The position numbers and the translations under genes were made by a program. The notes under the pieces were generated by a model that did no database searches, was not told the origin of the DNA, and saw only the letters and a list, made by a program, of their open reading frames with translations. 64,000 nucleotides of DNA from assembly GCF_007992115.1 (NCBI RefSeq), contig NZ_BJZQ01000006.1, positions 62,001 to 126,000 of the forward strand, read 5' to 3'. Positions 34,981 through 44,792 of this stretch are shown here, piece after piece. The stretch comes from Aeromicrobium flavum. Its GTDB lineage: Bacteria; Actinomycetota; Actinomycetes; Propionibacteriales; Nocardioidaceae. The stretch's first letter is position 1. Each line of letters begins with the position of its first letter.

Positions 34981-35783
34981 ACCGTCACCCACGCGAACTG
35001 GTCGACCGACTCGACCTCGGGCCCCAGGAACCGGCGGCCCAGGTCGGCGAACTCGGCCGGGTGGCCGGTGGTGAGGAAGCGGTGGGACGGAGCGGGCAGC
35101 GCCGGGTCGCGCTCGAGCTCGTGCGACGCGAGCAGGCGGTACACGTCCTTGGCGGTCTCCTCCGCGCTCGACACGAGCGTCACGGTATCGCCCATGACGT
35201 ACGACAGCACGCCGGTCAGCAGCGGGTAGTGGGTGCACCCCAGGACCAGCGTGTCGACGCCGGCGTCCTGCAGCGGCGCGAGGTACTCCTCGGCCACCGC
35301 GAGCAGCTCGGGGCCACCGGTGATCCCGGCCTCGACGAACTCGACGAAGCGCGGGCACGTGCCGGTGTGCAGCTCGATCCCCGGGTTGGCGGCGAACGCG
35401 TCGTCGTAGGCGCCCGAGGTGGCGGTGGCGACGGTGGAGATCACGCCGACCTTGCCGTTGCGGGTGGCGTTCACGGCCCGCCGGGTGGCCGGCAGGATCA
35501 CCTCGACGACCGGCACGTCATACCGCTCGCGCGCGTCGCGCAGGACGGCGGCGCTGGCCGAGTTGCAGGCGATGACCAGGGCCTTGACCCCGAGGTCGAC
35601 GAGGTGGTCCAGGCACTCGAGCGCGTACTCGCGGACCGCGGAGATCGGCTTGGGCCCGTACGGCTGGCGCGCCGTGTCGCCCAGGTAGACGATCGGCTCG
35701 TGCGGCAGCTGGTCGAGCACCGCTCGGGCGACGGTGAGTCCGCCGAAGCCGGAGTCGAAGATGCCGATGGGTGCGTCGCTCAC
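34977..35783 (-). CDS. murI: Glutamate racemase
   Basis: About 268 residues. [15 protein letters not shown] start, [11 protein letters not shown], first catalytic cysteine in [10 protein letters not shown] and second in LGCTHYPLL. It converts L- to D-glutamate for peptidoglycan. The GTG at 35783 lies 7 bases after a TACCCT -10-like element and may be leaderless; a GTG at 35801 overlaps a ggagg and seems less likely. Followed by the MBL gene. Confidence 0.95.
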   Translation of the reverse strand: MSDAPIGIFDSGFGGLTVARAVLDQLPHEPIVYLGDTARQPYGPKPISAVREYALECLDHLVDLGVKALVIACNSASAAVLRDARERYDVPVVEVILPATRRAVNATRNGKVGVISTVATATSGAYDDAFAANPGIELHTGTCPRFVEFVEAGITGGPELLAVAEEYLAPLQDAGVDTLVLGCTHYPLLTGVLSYVMGDTVTLVSSAEETAKDVYRLLASHELERDPALPAPSHRFLTTGHPAEFADLGRRFLGPEVESVDQFAWVTV

Positions 35784-35841
35784 ACCCCAGAGGGTAGACA
35801 CCTCCGGGGGCCGAGGGGGAATCCACGCGGCGTGAGGTCGG

Positions 35842-36447
35842 TCATCCCGCGGGGACGGGCAGTCGCCCGGTGGCCATCAGCAGGAGGTCGCCCGCGGGCG
35901 CGACGAGGTCCACTCCCCTGCCGCGGGTCCAGTCGGCGTCGGTGGCGACGAGGCGGCGTCCGCGGAAGCGGCGGCCCGGCCAGAACGGGAATCCGCGGCG
36001 CCACGTCCACTCCAGGGCCTCGAGGGCCGGGTCCGCGGGCGCGGTGACCTCGCGCCCCAACGGCCGGGCGATGTCCTGCGTGTGCACGAGCACGTCGAGC
36101 AGCGGATCGCGCACGAACGTCGAGGGGGCGAGGCGCCGCGCGCCCGTCGTGTCGCGCAGGTCGGCCAGGATCTGCGCGTCGGTGCGCGCGGCAGCCCGCT
36201 CGATCGCCGTCACCCGGATCATGCGGTCGAAGTCGCCGCGGGCGCGCACCGCCTCACGCACGGTCCGACGCAGCGAGATGGTCGGCGCGATGGCCAGGTG
36301 GGCCGCCACGTCCCGCACGGTCCACGCCTCGCACAGCGAGGGCGTGCGCCACTGCTCCGGCGTGAGCTCGTCCAGGAGCGCGGCCAGCCTGGTCTTGCCG
36401 TGGTCGATCTCGGCCCAGATCTCGTCATGGTCCATGACGTTCCCCAT
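35842..36447 (-). CDS. Mycothiol-dependent maleylpyruvate isomerase-fold protein
   Basis: 201 residues; ATG with aggaagg 7 bases upstream. DinB/MDMPI N-terminal fold: [21 protein letters not shown] near residue 33 (His in AHL as metal ligand), [12 protein letters not shown] near residue 120 (second His), and C-terminal helper part. Such proteins use mycothiol or act as thiol transferases. Divergent from a MarR gene with only 42 bases between starts, so the MarR protein likely controls both. Confidence 0.83.
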   Translation of the reverse strand: MGNVMDHDEIWAEIDHGKTRLAALLDELTPEQWRTPSLCEAWTVRDVAAHLAIAPTISLRRTVREAVRARGDFDRMIRVTAIERAAARTDAQILADLRDTTGARRLAPSTFVRDPLLDVLVHTQDIARPLGREVTAPADPALEALEWTWRRGFPFWPGRRFRGRRLVATDADWTRGRGVDLVAPAGDLLLMATGRLPVPAG

Positions 36448-36469
36448 TCGTCAGCCTTCCTGACCATTA

Positions 36470-36488
36470 TCGTCAGTTAGACTGACGA
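36470..36488. promoter_or_regulatory. Inverted repeat, probable MarR operator
   Basis: tcgtcagt-tag-actgacga: perfect 8-base arms around a 3-base centre, ending just before the MarR start codon at 36490 and within the 42-base gap to the divergent gene. The TTAGAC in its centre could serve as a -10 for leaderless marR mRNA. Confidence 0.65.
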
Positions 36489-36489
36489 C

Positions 36490-36927
36490 ATGTCAAGGGC
36501 TCAGCCGTCCACCGGTGTCTGGTTCTTCGTGGCCCACCGCGCGATGGAGCAGCGCATCCTCGACGGGCTGCACGCCGCCGGGTTCGACGACGTCACCGTG
36601 GCGCAGGCGCGCGTCTTCGCCCGGGTCGACCCCGCAGGGACCCGCCTCACCGACCTCGCCGAGCGCGCCCTCGTCACCAAGCAGACCGCCCAGGTGCTGG
36701 TGAACCACCTGGAGGAGGCCGGGTACGTCGAGCGAGTGGCCGACCCCACCGACGCACGGGCGCGGCTGATCCGCCCGGCCGCGCGTGGCCGGCGCGCGCT
36801 GCGCCACGCCCGCCGGCTCGAGCAGCACATCGAGACCGAGTGGGAGCGGCACCTGGGCGCCGCGGACATGGCCCACCTGCGTCGCACCATGGCGCGCCTG
36901 CGCGAGATCACCGACCCGTTCGCCTGA
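36490..36927 (+). CDS. MarR-family transcriptional regulator
   Basis: 145 residues. Winged-helix core: LTDLAERALVTKQTAQVLVNHLEEAGYVERVADPTDARARLIRPA (residues 57-100), then a long dimer helix. No cysteine, so not a thiol-based redox sensor. It starts at the edge of its probable operator. The GH1 gene follows 33 bases later, so it might also affect beta-glucoside use, although GH1-transporter units are usually under LacI control. Confidence 0.88.
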   Translation: MSRAQPSTGVWFFVAHRAMEQRILDGLHAAGFDDVTVAQARVFARVDPAGTRLTDLAERALVTKQTAQVLVNHLEEAGYVERVADPTDARARLIRPAARGRRALRHARRLEQHIETEWERHLGAADMAHLRRTMARLREITDPFA

Positions 36928-36960
36928 CGCAGAACGCCTCGGACGGGGCAGGATGAGCCC

Positions 36961-38289
36961 ATGAGTGATCTGCCTCACTTCGGGTCCAACTTCCTCTGGG
37001 GCGTCTCGACCGCCGCGTACCAGATCGAGGGGGCGGTGGACGAGGACGGCCGCGGCCGCTCGATCTGGGACGAGTTCAGCCACTCCCCCGGTCGCACGAA
37101 GGACGGCGACACCGGCGACGTGGCCTGCGACCACTACCACCGGTACCGCGACGACGTGGCACTCCTGGCCGACCTCGGCGTCGACGCGTACCGCTTCTCG
37201 ATCTCCTGGCCGCGGATCCAGCCCGACGGCGTGACGGTCGAGCCGCGCGGACTCGACTTCTACGACCGCCTCGTCGACGCGCTGCTCGAGCGCGGCATCG
37301 AGCCGAGTGCGACCCTCTTCCACTGGGACTCGCCGCAGGCCCTGGAGGCGAGCGGCGGATGGGAGAACCGCGACATCGCCGAGCGGTTCGCCCAGTACGC
37401 GCACGTCGTCGGCGAGCGGCTGGCCGACCGCGTCACCCGCTGGTTCACGCTCAACGAGACCGTCGTCTTCACGCTGCTCGGCCACGGCAACGGCATCCAC
37501 GCCCCCGGCAAGGAGCTCGGCTTCGGGGCGCTGCAGGTGGCCTGGCACCAGCTGCTGGCGCACGGCCGTGCCGTGCAGGCGCTGCGCGCGGCCGGCGCGT
37601 CGCAGGTCGGCCCGGCCAACAACCACACGCAGGTGCGGCCCGTCGACGACTCGGACGAGACCCGCGACGCCGCGCACCTGTTCGACCTCGTCTACAACCG
37701 GGCGTTCCTCGACCCGATCCTGCTCGGGACGTGGCCGCTGGCCGGGATCGTGGATCCGGTGGCCCACGACGGCGACCTCGGCGTGATCGCCCAGCCGATC
37801 GACTTCCTGGGCGTGAACTCCTACAACCCGCAGTACATCGCGGCAGCCGCCCCGGGTGGCGAGGTGCCGTTCGACCAGGTGGTGCCCGACGGGTTCGAGC
37901 TCAACGACTTCGGCTGGCCGATCATCCCCGAGGGATTCACGCAGATGCTCGTCGGCCTGAAGGAGACGTACGGCGACGCGCTCCCGCCGATCCTGATCAC
38001 CGAGAACGGCGGCGCCTTCAACGAGGCACCGGGCCCGGACGGGCGCGTGCGCGACCAGCGCCGCATCGACTACACGGCCGCCCACCTGGCGGCCCTGCGC
38101 GGCGCGATGGACGCCGGGGTCGACGTGCGTGGGTACTTCCACTGGTCGCTGATGGACAACTTCGAGTGGGCGGAGGGCTACTCGCAACGGTTCGGGATGA
38201 CCTACGTCGACTACGCGACCCAGCAGCGGATCCCCAAGGACTCGTTCGCCTGGTACCGCTCGCTCATCGCGGCGCAGCACGGCCGATGA
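36961..38289 (+). CDS. GH1 family beta-glucosidase
   Basis: 442 residues, normal for GH1. FLWGVSTAAYQIEGA opening, YRFSISWPRI, acid/base Glu166 in WFTLNET (usually NEP), nucleophile Glu348 in ITENGG, and aglycone WSLMDNFEWAEGY. It cleaves beta-glucosides such as cellobiose inside the cell. Its stop overlaps the start of an MFS transporter (ATGA), so uptake and hydrolysis are coupled. The Thr in place of Pro after the acid/base Glu is a mild oddity. Confidence 0.93.
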   Translation: MSDLPHFGSNFLWGVSTAAYQIEGAVDEDGRGRSIWDEFSHSPGRTKDGDTGDVACDHYHRYRDDVALLADLGVDAYRFSISWPRIQPDGVTVEPRGLDFYDRLVDALLERGIEPSATLFHWDSPQALEASGGWENRDIAERFAQYAHVVGERLADRVTRWFTLNETVVFTLLGHGNGIHAPGKELGFGALQVAWHQLLAHGRAVQALRAAGASQVGPANNHTQVRPVDDSDETRDAAHLFDLVYNRAFLDPILLGTWPLAGIVDPVAHDGDLGVIAQPIDFLGVNSYNPQYIAAAAPGGEVPFDQVVPDGFELNDFGWPIIPEGFTQMLVGLKETYGDALPPILITENGGAFNEAPGPDGRVRDQRRIDYTAAHLAALRGAMDAGVDVRGYFHWSLMDNFEWAEGYSQRFGMTYVDYATQQRIPKDSFAWYRSLIAAQHGR

Positions 38290-39506
38290 CGGCCCCGGTC
38301 GAGCCGCTGGCCCCGGTCCGGCTGCCGTGGCTGGCGTCGGTCGCGCTGGTCAACCTCGGGACGTACGTCGCGTTCTTCGGCCCGCTCGCCGTCCTGCTGC
38401 CCCAACAGACCGAGGCCGTGGTGGGCGACGGGAAGGAGACGGCGCTCGCCGTGGTGACGGGCGTCGGCGCGGCGATCTCGATGGTCGCCAACCCGCTGTT
38501 CGGGGCCCTGTCGGACCGCACGCGCGCCCGGGCTGGCCGTCGCGTCCCGTGGATCACCGCAGGGTCGCTCGTCGGCGCCCTGGGCCTGACGATCCTGTCC
38601 GGCGCCTCGGAGTTCTGGCAGGTCGTCGTGGGCTGGTGCCTGGTGCAGGCCTCGGTCAACGCCTCCCTGGCGGCGATCACGGCGACCCTGCCCGATCGGG
38701 TGCCCGTGGCTCAACGGGCGTGGGCGGGCGGGTTGGTCGGGCTCGGTCAGACCCTGGGCATCCTCGTCGGCGCCGGCCTCGCCATCGCGTTCGGCGGCAC
38801 CCGGGGCGGCTACCTGGCCTGTGCGGCCTTCCTGCTGCTGAGTGCGCTGCCGTACCTCGCCCGCAGCGACGACCGCCCGCACGTCGACCGCGTGCCCTTC
38901 TCGGCACGGCAGTTCACGCGCTCCTTCTGGGTCTCGCCCACGGAGCACCCCGACTTCGCCTGGGCGTGGCTGACCCGGTTCGTCGTCAACCTCGGCAACG
39001 CGATCGCGACGCTCTACCTGCTGTACTTCCTCACCGACGCGGTCGGCCTGGCCGATCCCGACGGCGGCGTGTTCATCGTGATCGCGGTCAACTCGGTGGT
39101 CGTGGCGATCTCGGCGGTCGTGGCGGGGCGGTGGTCGGACCGCGTGGGGCGCCGCAAGGTGTTCGTCGTCTGGGCCGGGATCGTCATGGCCCTCGCGGCG
39201 CTGCTGCTGGCGTTCTGGCAGACCTGGCCGGGGGTGCTCGTCGCCGCGGTGGTGCTCGGCGTCGGGTTCGGCGCGTTCCTCGCGGTCGACCTGGCGATCG
39301 TCACCGAGGTGCTGCCCGACGAGGCCGGCTTCGCCAAGGACCTCGGCGTCATCAACATCGCCAACGCCCTGCCCCAGGTGATCGCCCCGGTCATCGCCGC
39401 GCCGATCGTGACGCTGCTCGGCGGCTACACGACGCTGTACGTCACCGCGGCCGTCGTGGGCCTCGTCGGCGCCCTCTCGGTCGTCCGCATCCGCGGCGTC
39501 AGCTGA
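38286..39506 (+). CDS. MFS/GPH-type sugar transporter
   Basis: 406 residues, twelve hydrophobic spans, loop motifs GALSDRTRARAGRRVPWI (between spans 2 and 3) and GRWSDRVGRRKVF (between 8 and 9) characteristic of MFS permeases; the first resembles the GPH sugar-cation group. Coupled to the GH1 gene by ATGA. It likely imports the beta-glucoside that the glucosidase cleaves. Confidence 0.9.
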   Translation: MTAPVEPLAPVRLPWLASVALVNLGTYVAFFGPLAVLLPQQTEAVVGDGKETALAVVTGVGAAISMVANPLFGALSDRTRARAGRRVPWITAGSLVGALGLTILSGASEFWQVVVGWCLVQASVNASLAAITATLPDRVPVAQRAWAGGLVGLGQTLGILVGAGLAIAFGGTRGGYLACAAFLLLSALPYLARSDDRPHVDRVPFSARQFTRSFWVSPTEHPDFAWAWLTRFVVNLGNAIATLYLLYFLTDAVGLADPDGGVFIVIAVNSVVVAISAVVAGRWSDRVGRRKVFVVWAGIVMALAALLLAFWQTWPGVLVAAVVLGVGFGAFLAVDLAIVTEVLPDEAGFAKDLGVINIANALPQVIAPVIAAPIVTLLGGYTTLYVTAAVVGLVGALSVVRIRGVS

Positions 39507-39528
39507 CCGCGCGCCCGCCGCCACGCCC

Positions 39529-39591
39529 CCACTTTTGGAACTGGATCCACGCCGAACGGTCGATTCGAGGTGGATCCAGTTCCAAAAGTGG
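39529..39591. repeat. Perfect 22-base inverted repeat with 19-base loop
   Basis: Arms 39529-39550 (begins ccacttttgg, ends ggatccac) and 39570-39591 are exact reverse complements; the loop is gccgaacggtcgattcgag. It lies between the convergent MFS and ohr genes and may act as terminator or be a mobile REP-like element. Confidence 0.85.
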
Positions 39592-39620
39592 AGAGGGGCG
39601 CGCGGTGGCGCGGTGGTGCG

Positions 39621-40046
39621 TCAGGCGACGGTGAGCTCGACGTCGATGTTGCCGCGGGTGGCGTTGGAGTAGGGGCACACCTGGTGGGCGGCCTCGACGA
39701 GCTTCTGGGCGTCCTCACGCGACACGTTCGGCAGCGTCACCTCGAGCTGGACGGCCAGGCCGAAGGAGCCGTTGCCGTTGTCGCCGATGGAGACGTCGGC
39801 GACGACCTCCGACTCGGAGACGTCCGCGCCGGCCTTCTTGCCGACGATGCGCAGCGCGGAGTGGAAGCACGCGGCGTAGCCGGCGGCGAAGAGCTGCTCG
39901 GGGTTCGTCGCGCCGCCGGGACCGCCCATCTCGGGAGGCATGCGGACGTCGGTGGACAGGATGCCGTCGGTGGACTCGACGTGGCCGTCACGGCCGTCTC
40001 CAGTGGCGACGGCGCTGGCGGTGTAGATCGGGGTGATGGAGGTCAT
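39621..40046 (-). CDS. ohr: Organic hydroperoxide resistance protein Ohr
   Basis: 141 residues. OsmC/Ohr fold with the two peroxidatic/resolving cysteines in AAGYAACFHSAL (near residue 61) and HQVCPYSNAT (near residue 125), DGRDGHVES and PEMGGPGGATNPEQLFAAG. Ohr reduces organic and fatty-acid hydroperoxides using lipoyl thiols. Divergent from ohrR with a palindromic operator between. Confidence 0.95.
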   Translation of the reverse strand: MTSITPIYTASAVATGDGRDGHVESTDGILSTDVRMPPEMGGPGGATNPEQLFAAGYAACFHSALRIVGKKAGADVSESEVVADVSIGDNGNGSFGLAVQLEVTLPNVSREDAQKLVEAAHQVCPYSNATRGNIDVELTVA

Positions 40047-40058
40047 GCCCTGAACTCT

Positions 40059-40070
40059 ATTGCGCACAAT
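40059..40070. promoter_or_regulatory. OhrR-type operator
   Basis: attgcgcacaat, an inverted ATTG/CAAT pair with a cgca centre, located in the 53-base gap between divergent ohr and ohrR. Similar ATTGTGCGCAAT-type sites are known OhrR targets. Confidence 0.6.
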
Positions 40071-40099
40071 CAAATCGGGCAACAGGTAGCCTTGCCCTC

Positions 40100-40540
40100 G
40101 TGGAGGACTCCTACCCGCAGCTCGCGCTCGACCAGCAGATCTGCCTGCCGCTCTACGCGGCCTCGCGCGCCGTCACCCGGCGCTACGCCGATCTCCTCGG
40201 CGAGGTGAGCCTGACGTACCCGCAGTACCTGTGCCTGCTCGCCCTCTGGGAGGCCGACGGTCCGCTGGGCGTCGGCGACCTGGGAACGCTGCTGCACCTG
40301 GACTCGGGCACGCTCACTCCCCTGCTGAAGCGGATGGAGTCGGCGGGCCTCGTCACCCGCGCCCGCGACACCGTCGACGAGCGCCGGGTCCTGATCTCCC
40401 TGACCGATGGCGGATGGCGGCTGCGCGACCGCGTGGCCGACGTCCCCGCCCGTCTCGTCGAAGGAATGGGCATGAGCGAGCGGGACGGTCGCGCCCTGCG
40501 CGACCTGCTCGACCGCCTCATCGCCGAGCTGGAGCGCTGA
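40100..40540 (+). CDS. ohrR: OhrR, MarR-family organic peroxide sensor
   Basis: 146 residues from GTG. Redox-sensing Cys15 lies in LDQQICLPLYAASRA, the invariant OhrR signature; the HTH/wing is at LGTLLHLDSGTLTPLLKRMESAGLVTR and DERRVLISLT. A second cysteine (YLCLL) is buried in helix 2. Oxidation of Cys15 by organic peroxides releases the ohr promoter. Divergent partner of ohr. Confidence 0.94.
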   Translation: MEDSYPQLALDQQICLPLYAASRAVTRRYADLLGEVSLTYPQYLCLLALWEADGPLGVGDLGTLLHLDSGTLTPLLKRMESAGLVTRARDTVDERRVLISLTDGGWRLRDRVADVPARLVEGMGMSERDGRALRDLLDRLIAELER

Positions 40541-40595
40541 GATTCACGTTCGGCCAGCGACACGCCGTGCTTGAGTGGCCGAACGTGCAACTCAG
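40537..40595. terminator. Inverted repeat hairpin between ohrR and prs
   Basis: ctgag-att-cacgttcggcca (40537-40556) pairs with tggccgaacgtg-caa-ctcag (40576-40595): 12 and 5 paired bases separated by a 3x3 internal loop; loop of 19 bases (gcgacacgccgtgcttgag). It begins in the ohrR stop and precedes the end of the convergent PRPP synthetase gene, so a bidirectional terminator is likely. Confidence 0.75.
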
Positions 40596-40608
40596 CGGGT
40601 AGGGCGGC

Positions 40609-41586
40609 TCAGAGCGGCAGCTTGGGCTGCGGCGGGGCATGGGCCGGGTCGACGCCGTCGAACAGGCTCGAGACCGACTCGCCGGCGTGGATGCGGGCGA
40701 TCGCCTCCGCGAACAGCGGCGCGACCGAGCGCACCTTGAGCTCGGGCCAGTCGGCGGGCGCCGGCACCGTGTCGGTGGTGACGACCTCGCTGATGGCCGG
40801 GTGCGAGCGGAGGCGCTCGACGGCCTTGCCCGCGAAGAGGCCGTGCGTGCAGGCCACCGAGGCCTCGGTGACGCCGAACTCCTCCAGCTTGTCCATCAGC
40901 TCGATGATCGAGCCGCCCGTGGCGATCTCGTCGTCGAGGACGATCGCGCGCTTGCCCGCCACGTCGCCGACGATCGTGTCGATGACGACCTTGTCGTCGG
41001 CCTTGCGCTGCTTGCTGCCGGCCGCGACGGGCAGGCCGAGCAGCCGCGCGAACTGCGAGGCGGTCTTGGCGTTGCCGAAGTCGGGCGAGACCACGATCGC
41101 GTTCGTGAGGTCCTGGCCGCGGTAGTGCTCGGCGAGCTCGCCCAGGGCGGTCAGGTGATCGACCGGCATCGAGAAGAAGCCGTGCACCTGCGGGGCGTGC
41201 AGGGTCATCGTGACGACCCGGCCCACCCCGGCAGTGGCCATCATGTCGGCGACGAGCTTGCCCCCGATCGAGATGCGGGACGCGTCCTTCTTGTCCGAGC
41301 GCGCGTAGGCGTAGTGCGGCATCACGACGGTGACGGAGGCCGCGGACGCGCCGCGCGCGGCGTCCACCATGAGCAGCAGCTCCATGAGGTGGTCCTGCGT
41401 CGGCGGTACCAGCGGCTGGACGATGTAGACGTCGCGCTGGCGGCAGTTGGCGAGGAGCTGCACCTGGAGGCAGTCGTTGCTGAAGCGGGTCGTCTCCGAC
41501 CGGCTCAGCGTGACGCCGAGGTGACTGCAGATCTCCTCGGCCAACGTCCGGTGCGCACTACCCGAGAACACGACGATGTCGCTCAC
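40609..41586 (-). CDS. prs: Ribose-phosphate pyrophosphokinase
   Basis: 325 residues from a GTG. FSGSAHRTLAEEIC opening, MPHYAYARSDKKD (flexible loop region), PRPP-binding AIVLDDEIATGGSI (near residue 215) and SPDFGNAK. It makes PRPP from ribose 5-phosphate and ATP. Opposite strand to ohrR. In related genomes a main prs is linked to glmU, so this could be a second copy; that cannot be checked here. Confidence 0.9.
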   Translation of the reverse strand: MSDIVVFSGSAHRTLAEEICSHLGVTLSRSETTRFSNDCLQVQLLANCRQRDVYIVQPLVPPTQDHLMELLLMVDAARGASAASVTVVMPHYAYARSDKKDASRISIGGKLVADMMATAGVGRVVTMTLHAPQVHGFFSMPVDHLTALGELAEHYRGQDLTNAIVVSPDFGNAKTASQFARLLGLPVAAGSKQRKADDKVVIDTIVGDVAGKRAIVLDDEIATGGSIIELMDKLEEFGVTEASVACTHGLFAGKAVERLRSHPAISEVVTTDTVPAPADWPELKVRSVAPLFAEAIARIHAGESVSSLFDGVDPAHAPPQPKLPL

Positions 41587-41625
41587 GGCTCGAAGGCTAT
41601 CCCGACGCCCCACCCACTGAACAGG

Positions 41626-42853
<1,228 letters not shown>

Positions 42854-42854
<1 letters not shown>

Positions 42855-43333
42855 CAGTTGTCACCTTCGGTTTCGGGGACTGCCGGGTCGGCAGTCGTGC
42901 TCTCTTCGGTGTAACGGTCCACGACGCGAACTTCTTCCTCGCTGATCTCGCCGTCGGTGATGCGGTACGAACGGAAGTCGACCGGACCGGACTCGTGGGC
43001 GCCGTCGCGCGTGGAGACCAGCACGTAGTGGGCGCCGGGCTCGGAGGCGAGGTTGAGGTCGGTGCGCGACGGGTAGGCCTCGGTGGCGGTGTGCGAGTGG
43101 TAGATGACCACGGGCTCCTCGTCGCGGTCGTCCATGTCGCGGTAGAGCCGCAGCAGGTCGCCGGAGTCGAACTCGTAGAACGTGGGCGACATGGCGGCGT
43201 TGAGCATCGGGATGAGCCGCTCGGGCCGGTCAGAGCCGATCGGACCCGCGATGACGCCGCAGGCCTCGTCGGGGTGGTCGCGGCGGGCGTGGGCGACGAT
43301 CGCCTCGACGTGCTCGCGCAGGATGGTCAACAC
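42854..43333 (-). CDS. mec: Mec+ JAMM metalloprotease/hydrolase for CysO
   Basis: 159 residues. JAMM motif complete: HSHTATEAYPSRTD matches HxH-x7-S-x2-D, with upstream Glu in PDEACGVI. Mec releases cysteine from the CysO-Cys adduct. Given the GG-Ala-Ala tail of CysO it may also be its maturation protease, as for QbsD and HcyD. C-terminal extension beyond residue 140 is charged and variable. One-base overlap with cysO. Confidence 0.93.
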
Positions 43334-43403
43334 AGTCCCCGAGTCTATCGAGGGGTGCCCGTCACCCCGGCGGGCATCCGAGGGGCGGACCCACCGTCGC
43401 GCG

Positions 43404-43964
43404 TCACACGTCGTCGTTGATCACGTCGATGTCATGCTCGTCGAGGTTGGCGTTGGTGCCGCCGCTGCGCATGCACGAGTTGTCGTTGGAGTCGTTGTCG
43501 GAGCTGCGGTGACTGATGCCCGCCGTGTGCCCGAACTCGTGACAGCCGACGTGCAGCCAGGCGGAGGACCCGCTGATGTTCGTCTGGTTGAACTTGACCT
43601 CCCAGACGTCGCACTCCAGGCCCAGGGTCGTCTTGTTCACGCAGGTCGCCCGGCCGCGGACGTTGTGCCAGCTGCCCGAGTCGCCGTAGCTGCTGTCGTA
43701 GACCTCGACGTCGCCCGAGCCGTTGACCGTGGCGTTCATCTTGGTGCGGTTGAGCTCGGAGATCCCGCGCAGCGCGGCACTGTCGCCGCTGGACGTCAGG
43801 CTGTTCCGGTCGACGTGGTGATCGGCGTTGTCCGGGTCGATGAGGTCGTTGTTCGAGGCGCTCGCCACCGACATCGGCCACAGGACCAGCGACAGCAGCA
43901 ACACCGCGGTCCAGGCGACGGGGGCGAACCAGGCGGGAGCGGGGAGGCGGTGCGGTCCGGTCAT
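43404..43964 (-). CDS. Small secreted or anchored matrixin-like zinc metalloprotease
   Basis: 186 residues. An N-terminal hydrophobic span (residues about 14-36, WTAVLLLSLVLWPMSVASA) is a signal or anchor. The catalytic site HEFGHTAGISH (near residue 143) is a perfect HExxHxxGxxH metzincin zinc site, followed by a possible Met-turn at SCMRSGG. The catalytic domain, about 150 residues, is short but complete in its metal site. It interrupts a gene block that is otherwise conserved and lies after a membrane-anchored neighbour. Confidence 0.82.
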   Translation of the reverse strand: MTGPHRLPAPAWFAPVAWTAVLLLSLVLWPMSVASASNNDLIDPDNADHHVDRNSLTSSGDSAALRGISELNRTKMNATVNGSGDVEVYDSSYGDSGSWHNVRGRATCVNKTTLGLECDVWEVKFNQTNISGSSAWLHVGCHEFGHTAGISHRSSDNDSNDNSCMRSGGTNANLDEHDIDVINDDV

Positions 43965-43976
43965 GTCGTCGGCCTC

Positions 43977-44720
43977 TCAGTCGTTCGGCTGCGCGGGGTT
44001 CGGAAGGGTCATCGGCTTGGCGACGCCGCGCCGCGCCAGGTCGGCAGCGGCGAGGACCCGCGATCGCAGGTCGGCCACCGAGGGAGCCCGATGGGCGTCG
44101 GCGCCGGCCTGGGCGCGGGAGTCCACGAGCTTCCCGCCCACGGTGCCGTCCCAGGGCCCGTCGCCGTGGTGGTCGCCGCTGACCTCGGCACCCTCGTCGG
44201 TGAGGAGCGCGCGGCCGGTCGTGCCGACGTAGGTGTAGCCGCCGCTCGGCCCGCTGTCCTTCGCGAGGAAGAAGTAGCCCTCCTGCCCGACCTCCGACCA
44301 CGGCATGCCCTCGGTCTCGTACCCGATGCCCTCGGACCACCAGCCCTCGACGATCCGGATGGAGGTGCCGACGGCGGGGGCTCCGCGAGCGCCGTTCGCG
44401 ACCACCTCGTCGACCCGGACCGTCAGCACCCGGTCGGTCTCGTCGGCGACGCTCTGCTCGGGGGTGTACTGGTGGGTCGCGCCGGGCGCGACCTCGGTGA
44501 CGGTGCCGCGCACGACCACGTTCGCCGTGGCGGCCATCCGGCCGAGGTCGTCGTAGACCACGGCCTCGTCGACGAAGGCGACACCCTCGGCATGATCGGG
44601 ATAGGGGTCCGACCCCGTGGCCGAGGACGTGTCGCCCCGGGTGAGGAACAGCACCAGCCAGACGACGAACAGCGCCGCGACGACGGCGACCACGAGATAG
44701 AGCAAGCGACGGACCGTCAT
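43977..44720 (-). CDS. Membrane-anchored protein of unknown function, partner of metzincin gene
   Basis: 247 residues. One N-terminal membrane span (residues 4-27) then an extracytoplasmic beta-rich domain (ANVVVRGTVTEVAPG, RVLTVRVDEVV, EGYFFLAKDSG). No recognised domain. It precedes the metzincin gene on the same strand by 12 bases, so the two are likely expressed together; it could be a substrate, inhibitor or scaffold, but that is speculation. Confidence 0.75.
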   Translation of the reverse strand: MTVRRLLYLVVAVVAALFVVWLVLFLTRGDTSSATGSDPYPDHAEGVAFVDEAVVYDDLGRMAATANVVVRGTVTEVAPGATHQYTPEQSVADETDRVLTVRVDEVVANGARGAPAVGTSIRIVEGWWSEGIGYETEGMPWSEVGQEGYFFLAKDSGPSGGYTYVGTTGRALLTDEGAEVSGDHHGDGPWDGTVGGKLVDSRAQAGADAHRAPSVADLRSRVLAAADLARRGVAKPMTLPNPAQPND

Positions 44721-44792
44721 GACCCATTCCCCCCGGTATCGGTGTCACCACTGTGACCCACCCCGGGGTGGCTGACAAGAGCCTGCCAGCGC

